Shown piece after piece: positions 39,593-44,412 of a DNA stretch of 44,412 nt (positions within the stretch are counted from its first letter, which is position 1; each line of letters starts with the position of its first letter). The translations under genes were made by a program, and so were the position numbers. This DNA is from an uncultured Oscillibacter sp. GTDB taxonomy: Bacteria > Bacillota > Clostridia > Oscillospirales > Oscillospiraceae. A model generated the notes under the pieces. That model was not told where the DNA came from, did no database searches, and was given only the letters and a program-made list of their open reading frames with translations. The stretch spans positions 1-44,412 of the forward strand of contig CAJOHW010000018.1 in the NCBI GenBank assembly GCA_905234565.1, in the 5' to 3' direction.

Positions 39593-40657
39593 TTATTCCC
39601 GAACCTGCCAGCCCGCCCGGATCAGGGGCAAAAGCTCCTCTACGGGAATGGTTTTCAAAGTACAGCGCCCAATCTCCACGGGGACGGCGATGGTAATGGC
39701 GTCTCCGGCCCGTTTCTTGTCGGACAGGGCCGCCTCCGCCAGGGCCTCCGGGGAGTACTCTGTGCGTATCGGCAGACGGTTGGCGGCGAGACACCGGACA
39801 ATCCGGTCCGCCAGGGGACCCGCCGTCCAGCCCAAGGCCTCCGACGCCCGGGCGATGACCGCCAGCCCCGCCGCCACGGCGTGGCCGTGGGGCATGGTGT
39901 ACCCGCTGCATTTTTCAATGGCGTGGCCCACGGTGTGGCCCAGGTTCAGCAGTTTCCGCTCCCCCTGTTCCCGCTCGTCCCGCTCCACCACCCCGGCCTT
40001 GTAGGCCGCGCACCGGGCAATGACCTGTTCCGGGGCGGTGTGGAGGGCGCCGTCCTCAAAGAGGGCAAAGAGCCCCTCGTCGCTGAGAACCCCGGTTTTG
40101 ATGGCCTCCGCCGCCCCGTCGGCGAACACCTCCGGCGGCAGGGTGGACAGGCACTCCGTGTCGCACAGCACGGCGGCGGGCTGTAAAAAGGCCCCGGCCA
40201 GGTTCTTCCCCGCCTGTAAGTCAATGGCGGTCTTGCCCCCCACGGAGGAGTCCACCGCCGCCAGGAGGGTGGTGGGCATCTGGACGTACCGGATGCCCCG
40301 GAGATACACGGCGGCGGCAAACCCCGCCATGTCCCCGGTGACGCCGCCGCCCAGGGCCAGGACGCTGTCCGTCCGGGTCAGGCGCTGCCGGGCCAAAAAC
40401 TCTAAGATGTCCGACAGGGTGGTGAAGTTTTTGCTGCCCTCCCCGGCGGGGAAGGTGTAGGCGCACACGGAGAACCCGGCGTCCTCTAAACTCTCACGCA
40501 CCGCGCCCAGATACAACGGCCCCGTGTGGGTGTCCGCAATCACCGCAATCCGGCGTCCCGGCAGGAGGCTATTTAAGATCTCCCCGCACTGTCTCCGCAA
40601 TCCCGGACCGATCTCCACCGCGTAGGGCGGGCTGGTCCGCACTGGAATCCGCTCCAT
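39593..40657 (-). CDS. aroB: 3-dehydroquinate synthase
   Basis: The 354-residue protein is an NAD-dependent, metal-containing dehydroquinate synthase acting on DAHP. Visible motifs are PAGEGSKNFTTLSDILEFL, LALGGGVTGDMAGFAAAVYLRGI (NAD site), MPTTLLAAVDSSVGGKTAIDLQAGKNLAGAF, and the metal-binding His residues in LNLGHTVGHAIEK and YTMPHGHAVAAGL. It lies 1 base after tyrA in the aro operon. Confidence 0.97.
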   Translation of the reverse strand: MERIPVRTSPPYAVEIGPGLRRQCGEILNSLLPGRRIAVIADTHTGPLYLGAVRESLEDAGFSVCAYTFPAGEGSKNFTTLSDILEFLARQRLTRTDSVLALGGGVTGDMAGFAAAVYLRGIRYVQMPTTLLAAVDSSVGGKTAIDLQAGKNLAGAFLQPAAVLCDTECLSTLPPEVFADGAAEAIKTGVLSDEGLFALFEDGALHTAPEQVIARCAAYKAGVVERDEREQGERKLLNLGHTVGHAIEKCSGYTMPHGHAVAAGLAVIARASEALGWTAGPLADRIVRCLAANRLPIRTEYSPEALAEAALSDKKRAGDAITIAVPVEIGRCTLKTIPVEELLPLIRAGWQVRE

Positions 40658-40658
40658 C

Positions 40659-41495
40659 TCAGTTTCCTCCCGCCTGGGCCTTGGCCTCCCGGCCCTCTTT
40701 CAAAAGCCGCCGCAAGTCCTCCGGATCCCGGCGGCGAAGGGCGTCCTGGAACTCCTGCAAGTGTCCGATGAGGATGCCCAGTTCCTCCGTGAGAAAGTCC
40801 CCGTCGTCTAAGAACAGTTCCGTCCACATCCCCTCGTCCAGCCGGGCCACCCGGGTCATGTCCCGGAAACTCCCGGCGGAGAACCCCCGCCGCCGGACCG
40901 CCTCCGGGGACTTCACATAGGCGCTGGACACGATGTGGGCCAGCTGGGAGGTAAAGGCGATGATCCGGTCGTGTTCCTCCGGGGTGGAGAAGGTGATGCC
41001 GGCAAAGCCCAGATCTAAGAAAAAGTTTTTCAGGGTTTCCAGCAGACGGGGATCCGTTTGGCCCGGAGGGGTGAGGATCATGGAGGCCCCCACATAGAGA
41101 TCTTCCCGGGAGGCGGTGAACCCGCTGCGCTCTGTGCCCGCCATGGGGTGGCCCCCCACGTAGGCAAACCCATACTTCCGGGCCAGAGGCTCCATGCCCG
41201 CCGCCACGGACCGCTTCACGCCGCACAGATCCACTACGGCGGCGTCCCGGGAGATCTCCCCCCCGTGTTCCGCCGTCCACGCCACGGCGGCGGAGGGACG
41301 CACCGCCAGGAGAATCAGATCGCACTCCCCCAGATTCTCCGCCGTCAGGGGGGCGTCCATGGCCCCGCACATCCGGGCCAGGGACAGAGTTTCCCCGTCC
41401 AGGTCCGCGCCGTAGACGGTATGGGCCGTGCGGGCCTTGGCGCTTTTCGCCATGGACCCCCCAATAAGCCCCAGGCCCACAATGCCGATGGTCAT
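40659..41495 (-). CDS. tyrA: Prephenate dehydrogenase
   Basis: The 278-residue protein begins with a Rossmann fold, IGIVGLGLIGGSMAKSAK, and carries the family His in GGHPMAGTERSGF and the SFRDMTRVA segment. It oxidises prephenate to 4-hydroxyphenylpyruvate for tyrosine. It lacks the C-terminal ACT domain that many Gram-positive TyrA proteins have, so tyrosine control probably comes from the DAHP synthase or transcription. Its ATG overlaps the stop of aroF (ATGA). Confidence 0.93.
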   Translation of the reverse strand: MTIGIVGLGLIGGSMAKSAKARTAHTVYGADLDGETLSLARMCGAMDAPLTAENLGECDLILLAVRPSAAVAWTAEHGGEISRDAAVVDLCGVKRSVAAGMEPLARKYGFAYVGGHPMAGTERSGFTASREDLYVGASMILTPPGQTDPRLLETLKNFFLDLGFAGITFSTPEEHDRIIAFTSQLAHIVSSAYVKSPEAVRRRGFSAGSFRDMTRVARLDEGMWTELFLDDGDFLTEELGILIGHLQEFQDALRRRDPEDLRRLLKEGREAKAQAGGN

Positions 41496-42520
41496 GGGGC
41501 CGTCTCCGCCAGGGACCGGCTCAGGCTGTGGATTTTTAAGAGCTTCCGGGCCACGGCGTCAAACTCCTCCGGTTTCAAGGACTGGGGGCCGTCGCACAGG
41601 GCGTGGGCCGGGTCGTTGTGGACCTCAATGAGCACTCCGTCCGCCCCGGTGGCAACTGCCCCCAGGGCCATAGGCTCCACCAGATAGCTCTTGCCCGTGG
41701 CGTGGCTGGGGTCCACCACGATAGGCAGGTGGGTCAGCCGCCGCAGTACCGGAATGCAGGAGAGATCCAGGGTGTTGCGGGTGAAGGGCTCAAAGGTCCG
41801 GATCCCCCGCTCGCACAGGATCACGTTCTCATTGCCCCCCGCCATGACGTACTCCGCGCTCATAAGCCACTCCTCATAGGTGGCGGACATCCCCCGCTTC
41901 ACCATGACGGGCTTTTCCTGCTGGCCCACCACCTTTAAGAGGTCAAAGTTCTGCATATTCCGGGCACCGATCTGGATCACGTCCACGTCGTACTTCTGGA
42001 ACAGGGGCAGCTGGTTGAGGTCCATGAGTTCCGTGACGATGGGGAGGCCGGTTTCCTCTTTGGCGGCCCGCAGAAAGGCAAGACCCTGTTCCCCTAAGCC
42101 CTGGAAGGCGTAAGGGGACGTGCGGGGCTTGAACGCGCCGCCCCGGAGCATGGTGGCCCCGCTGGCCTTTACCGCCTGGGCGATGCCCACAATCTGGGCC
42201 TCCGACTCCACGGAGCAGGGCCCCGCCATAATGGCCAGCACGCCGCCGCCGATCTGCGTGTCCCCCACCCGGATCACCGTGTCCTCGGGATGGAACTTCC
42301 GGTTGGCGTTCTTGAACGGCTCCTGGACCCGCTTCACGTCCTCCACAATGTCTAAGGCGGCGATAAGGTCCATATCCAGCTTGGACGTGTCCCCCACCAG
42401 GCCCAGGATGGTGTTCTCCACTCCCGCGCTGGTGTGGATGGAAATGCCCTTCTCCCGGAGCCAGGCGATCAGGCTCTCCAGCTGTTCCGGATTGGGGTTG
42501 CGCTTCAAAATGACAATCAT
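41492..42520 (-). CDS. aroF: 3-deoxy-7-phosphoheptulonate synthase, type I-beta with N-terminal regulatory domain
   Basis: The 342-residue DAHP synthase has a ferredoxin-like regulatory domain at residues 1 to about 75 (MIVILKRNPNPEQLESLIAWL) and the TIM-barrel of the beta subfamily: MAGPCSVES, RGGAFKPRTSPYAFQGLG, IQIGARNMQNFDLL, MVKRGMSAT, LCERGIRTFE and VDPSHATGKS, with metal ligands Cys, His, Glu and Asp among them. It commits erythrose-4-phosphate and PEP to the pathway and may be feedback-regulated through its extra domain. It is the first gene of the aro operon, with GGGAGG 7 bases upstream. Confidence 0.96.
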   Translation of the reverse strand: MIVILKRNPNPEQLESLIAWLREKGISIHTSAGVENTILGLVGDTSKLDMDLIAALDIVEDVKRVQEPFKNANRKFHPEDTVIRVGDTQIGGGVLAIMAGPCSVESEAQIVGIAQAVKASGATMLRGGAFKPRTSPYAFQGLGEQGLAFLRAAKEETGLPIVTELMDLNQLPLFQKYDVDVIQIGARNMQNFDLLKVVGQQEKPVMVKRGMSATYEEWLMSAEYVMAGGNENVILCERGIRTFEPFTRNTLDLSCIPVLRRLTHLPIVVDPSHATGKSYLVEPMALGAVATGADGVLIEVHNDPAHALCDGPQSLKPEEFDAVARKLLKIHSLSRSLAETAP

Positions 42521-42570
42521 AACGGATACCTCCCTTGCTCTCTATTGTATGGTTCTCTGTTCAGTCTGCG

Positions 42571-42606
42571 GCGGATACGGATATCCGCGGCCCGGGGGCC
42601 GCGGAT
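42571..42606 (-). promoter_or_regulatory. Two overlapping hairpins upstream of the aro operon
   Basis: ATCCGCGGCCC (42583-42593) and its exact complement (42596-42606) form an 11-bp hairpin. The GCGGATA/TATCCGC pair (42571-42577 with 42582-42588) shares one arm with it, so only one can form at a time. There is no T-run. A TACAAT box (minus strand, 42549-42544) lies downstream but without a good -35. It may be a leader switch for the aro operon or a processing site after the phospholipase gene. Confidence 0.4.
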
Positions 42607-42622
42607 GGGAAAAACCGGACGC

Positions 42623-43297
42623 TCACCGCCCCCGTACCCGGACCGGTTCCGGGACGGGCACCGCCGCGTAGGCGGGCTGGAACTCCGGTTCCGGCAGAAA
42701 GACGCCTTCCGGCAGGAATTCCGGCAGGAACTCCGGTTCCGGGGCGTGGATCCGCCCCCGGCAGGAGCCCATGAGCAGTTCACAGGCGGAGAGGATGAAC
42801 CGGATGTCCCGGTCCAGGCCGCCGCTTTTCGTCTCCGCCAGATAGTACCGGTGGAGCCGGTCCAGGGCCTCCGGGAAGGTGCAGCGGCAGGGCCGCAGGG
42901 CCGGGGACCGCTCCGAAAGGGTTTCTTCCAGCCGGGTACGCAGGGCCGTCTCATAGCGGTGGTGGTCCCAGCCCCGGCCGGGGAAGCTGGGGTTGTGGGG
43001 CCAGGTGAAGGCGTCGGCCACGTAGTGGGTCAGTTTCCCCATGGTGTAGTAGTGCCAGATGTGCCAGTGCTCCCGCCTGCGCAGCCTCCTGGCCCGCCGG
43101 GCAATGTACCGGTCGTTGTTGCCGTATGTATGCCCGCCCAGTTTCTTTCCCCGCAGGGAGCCTTTCAGGTAACTGAAGGGGTTCAGGTCCGGCTGGATGG
43201 AGCCGAACAGAAACGCCAGCTCATACGCTCGGTTGGAAAAGCCGCCTTCCCGGCGCATCAGCGCACCGGCCAGCAGGGCATGACTGCGTTTTTGCAC
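42623..43297 (-). CDS. Zinc-dependent phospholipase C-like protein
   Basis: The 224-residue protein matches the zinc-dependent phospholipase C family seen as a single domain in many Clostridia. Key parts are KRSHALLAGAL (His), FLFGSIQPDLNPFSY (Asp), GGHTYGNN, MGKLTHYVADAFTWPHNP (His and Asp ligands) and WDHHRYETAL. No signal peptide is visible, so it is probably cytosolic and its substrate is unknown. The last 45 residues are a Pro-Glu-Phe-rich tail with PEFLPEFLPE and FLPEPEFQP repeats. The start is GTG 43297, 8 bases after GGAGG; the longer frame to 43354 lacks a site. Confidence 0.85.
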   Translation of the reverse strand: MQKRSHALLAGALMRREGGFSNRAYELAFLFGSIQPDLNPFSYLKGSLRGKKLGGHTYGNNDRYIARRARRLRRREHWHIWHYYTMGKLTHYVADAFTWPHNPSFPGRGWDHHRYETALRTRLEETLSERSPALRPCRCTFPEALDRLHRYYLAETKSGGLDRDIRFILSACELLMGSCRGRIHAPEPEFLPEFLPEGVFLPEPEFQPAYAAVPVPEPVRVRGR

Positions 43298-43369
43298 GAT
43301 GAAAACCTCCGATATTCGCAGAATAGGGCCACACGGCCCGGAAAAGAAAGGCAACTCTCAGCGCCCATG

Positions 43370-43399
43370 AGTATACCACACCACCGCGCCAAAACGCAA
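43370..43399 (-). promoter_or_regulatory. Possible promoter of the phospholipase C-like gene
   Basis: On the minus strand TATACT (43375-43370) is preceded by TGG, an extended -10 form, and by TTGCGT (43399-43394) at 18 bp. It lies about 70 bases upstream of the GTG start. Confidence 0.45.
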
Positions 43400-43418
43400 C
43401 AGGAAATATTGCGCCTTC

Positions 43419-43447
43419 TTGACAAAACCCGCCCAAAACGATATCAT
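43419..43447 (+). promoter_or_regulatory. Sigma-A promoter of the 51-residue protein gene
   Basis: A perfect TTGACA (43419-43424) and TATCAT (43442-43447) are separated by 17 bp, 32 bases upstream of ATG 43480. Confidence 0.85.
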
Positions 43448-43479
43448 ATGCCTATCTCTACCAGGAAGGAGGCGATCCC

Positions 43480-43635
43480 ATGGGCATGACGGACAGCCAG
43501 TTCAAGGCCGTGCTTCTGGATGAGCTGGAGGATTGGCAGGAGCTTCTCCGCCTCCTCCGGGACGGGAAGGCCGAGGAGGCCGTGGAAAAGGCCCAGCGGC
43601 AGATTGAAAAGACCAACGCCAAGCTTCAGCTGTGA
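43480..43635 (+). CDS. Small 51-residue helical protein of unknown function
   Basis: The ATG at 43480 has AGGAGG 7 bases upstream and a strong promoter, and the frame ends at TGA 43633-43635. The product is a charged two-helix protein: DSQFKAVLLDELEDWQELL, a short turn (RDGK), then AEEAVEKAQRQIEKTNAKL, with no membrane segment. A second ATG two codons on is possible. Codon use matches the chromosome. It lies directly upstream of flagellin, but a flagellar link is not shown by the sequence. Confidence 0.75.
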   Translation: MGMTDSQFKAVLLDELEDWQELLRLLRDGKAEEAVEKAQRQIEKTNAKLQL

Positions 43636-43639
43636 GGAC

Positions 43640-43669
43640 TGCGCATGGAGGGGCACCCTTCCATGCGCA
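43640..43669 (+). other. Hairpin after the 51-residue protein gene
   Basis: TGCGCATGGA (43640-43649) pairs perfectly with TCCATGCGCA (43660-43669). It is followed by five A rather than T on this strand, so it is a poor terminator and may be a processing or stability element. Confidence 0.5.
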
Positions 43670-43686
43670 AAAAGTTTGATAAACCC

Positions 43687-43715
43687 TTGACAAGCGTGCC
43701 TATAAGAGGTATAAT
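43687..43715 (+). promoter_or_regulatory. Consensus sigma-A promoter upstream of flagellin
   Basis: TTGACA (43687-43692) and TATAAT (43710-43715), both perfect, are separated by 17 bp. The start would lie about 375 bases upstream of the flagellin ATG, giving an unusually long leader. Confidence 0.88.
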
Positions 43716-43748
43716 CTTCCTGTCACCATCCATCACCCCACCCCTCTG

Positions 43749-43773
43749 GCCCGCCGTGTCCCATGCGGCGGGC
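43749..43773 (+). other. Hairpin in the long flagellin leader
   Basis: GCCCGCCG (43749-43756) pairs with CGGCGGGC (43766-43773), followed by ACCC and four T. It could weakly terminate the sigma-A transcript before flagellin. Confidence 0.45.
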
Positions 43774-43825
43774 ACCCTTTTAACCTGTCCCTGCAAAAAA
43801 TTTTGGAAAAAATTTTCCCACGGCT

Positions 43826-43853
43826 CTTAATTTTCCAGCCATACCGCCGATAT
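43826..43853 (+). promoter_or_regulatory. Sigma-D (sigma-28, FliA) type flagellin promoter
   Basis: CTTAA (43826-43830), a 15-bp spacer and GCCGATAT (43846-43853) match the sigma-28 consensus (TAAA-N15-GCCGATAA) closely. It gives a leader of about 235 nt before the flagellin ATG. Confidence 0.85.
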
Positions 43854-44048
43854 ATCTGTTGAAAGGCGGTTGTGAGACCGGGACGCAAACTCCCCTCCCC
43901 GGTGACTGTGGCCCCGAAAAGCCCCCCCAAGGACGGGGCGGGCGGACAGGGTTTCAGCGGCTCGCGCGGCCGATTGAAATAACGTGAGACGCCTCCCTTC
44001 CCCGGCAGACTGGCCAGATGCCCCGGAAACGGCGTAAAACCAAAAAAC

Positions 44049-44086
44049 GCGGACGCAGGGAATAGCGGACGCAGCGGAATTTAAGG
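44049..44086 (+). promoter_or_regulatory. Repeated GGA motifs in the flagellin leader (possible CsrA site)
   Basis: GCGGACGCAG occurs twice (44049-44058 and 44065-44074, period 16), and GGA occurs five times between 44051 and the AAGGAG binding site at 44083-44088. CsrA binds GGA motifs around the ribosome binding site of flagellin mRNA in Bacillus. That this site does so is inference. Confidence 0.4.
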
Positions 44087-44096
44087 AGATGTCATT

Positions 44097-44412
44097 ATGC
44101 CTTCGAGAATTCAACACAATATTACGTCCCTGAATGCCTACCGGAACTACTACAACAACAACCGGGCATTGTCGGCCAACCTGGAAAAGCTGTCCTCCGG
44201 TTACAAGATCAACCGCGCCGGCGACGACGCGGCCGGGCTTGCCATTTCCGAGAAAATGCGCGCCCAGATCACCGGACTGAACGTGGCGCAGAAAAACGCC
44301 AAGGACGGCATCTCCCTGGTGCAGACCGCTGAGGGCGCGCTGACCGAAGTACACGATATGCTCAACCGGATGTACTCTCTGGCCGAGCAGTCCGCCAACG
44401 GAACCTACGACA
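44097..44412 (+). CDS. Flagellin, N-terminal part (runs off the right edge)
   Basis: The frame from ATG 44097 (AAGGAGATG-type site upstream) continues past the window end; 105 codons are visible. It shows the conserved flagellin D0/D1 domain: [78 protein letters not shown], in pieces typical of the TLR5-interacting helix. The product is exported and polymerises into the flagellar filament. The central variable domain and C-terminus lie outside the window. Confidence 0.96.
   Translation, partial: MPSRIQHNITSLNAYRNYYNNNRALSANLEKLSSGYKINRAGDDAAGLAISEKMRAQITGLNVAQKNAKDGISLVQTAEGALTEVHDMLNRMYSLAEQSANGTYD

Overview
The window looks like the chromosome of a high-GC, flagellated, anaerobic Firmicute of the Oscillospiraceae type (relatives of Flavonifractor, Lawsonibacter or Oscillibacter). 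This rests on the strong GC bias at third codon positions, AGGAGG-type ribosome binding sites, consensus sigma-A promoters with 17-bp spacers, a CIRCE-controlled groESL operon, a small SRP RNA upstream of dnaX, and a flagellin gene with a sigma-D-type promoter. The genus is inferred from gene content only.

Layout. 1-2.7 kb: tail of a membrane protein, then on the minus strand SRP RNA, dnaX and ybaB. 2.8-9.1 kb: a minus-strand operon of a membrane-anchored protein with about 21 Sel1 repeats, a 1033-residue secreted amidase-like protein with a lectin-like region and four InlB-type repeats, and a lipoprotein. 9.4-17.5 kb: a rare-sugar operon (PfkB kinase, 48-codon small ORF, AlsE-like epimerase, 6-phospho-3-hexuloisomerase-like SIS protein, DUF4432 mutarotase-like protein, D-lyxose isomerase, ribose-type ABC importer). 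17.6-21.6 kb: a membrane EAL phosphodiesterase, convergent PAP2 phosphatase and GNAT genes, and TspO. 21.7-24.8 kb: an NhaC antiporter with a structured leader, then a promoter with repeated GntR-like operator sites driving a remarkable three-part chimeric ORF (transketolase N-subunit, transketolase C-subunit and ketopantoate-reductase fragments joined in frame). 24.8-31.1 kb: TrmO, a small lipoprotein, HPr, a Uma2 protein, groEL/groES, prfB and a 65-residue protein. 31.2-34.5 kb: a lower-GC ABC exporter pair and a MATE pump. 34.5-42.5 kb: a compact minus-strand operon with all seven shikimate steps plus both prephenate branches, including an aroE-aroK fusion. 42.6-44.4 kb: a zinc-dependent phospholipase C-like protein, a 51-residue protein and the start of flagellin.

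How the parts fit. The aro operon can take erythrose-4-phosphate and PEP to prephenate and then to the phenylalanine and tyrosine precursors. The sugar operon plausibly imports a rare ketose or aldose, isomerises and phosphorylates it, and epimerises the phosphate into fructose 6-phosphate. The Sel1/amidase/lipoprotein set looks like an envelope or secreted cell-wall-acting module. I found no CRISPR array, tRNA, rRNA, insertion sequence or prophage. The most unusual items are the tripartite chimeric ORF, the 63-bp inverted repeat upstream of tspO, and the unannotated small ORF in the sugar operon.
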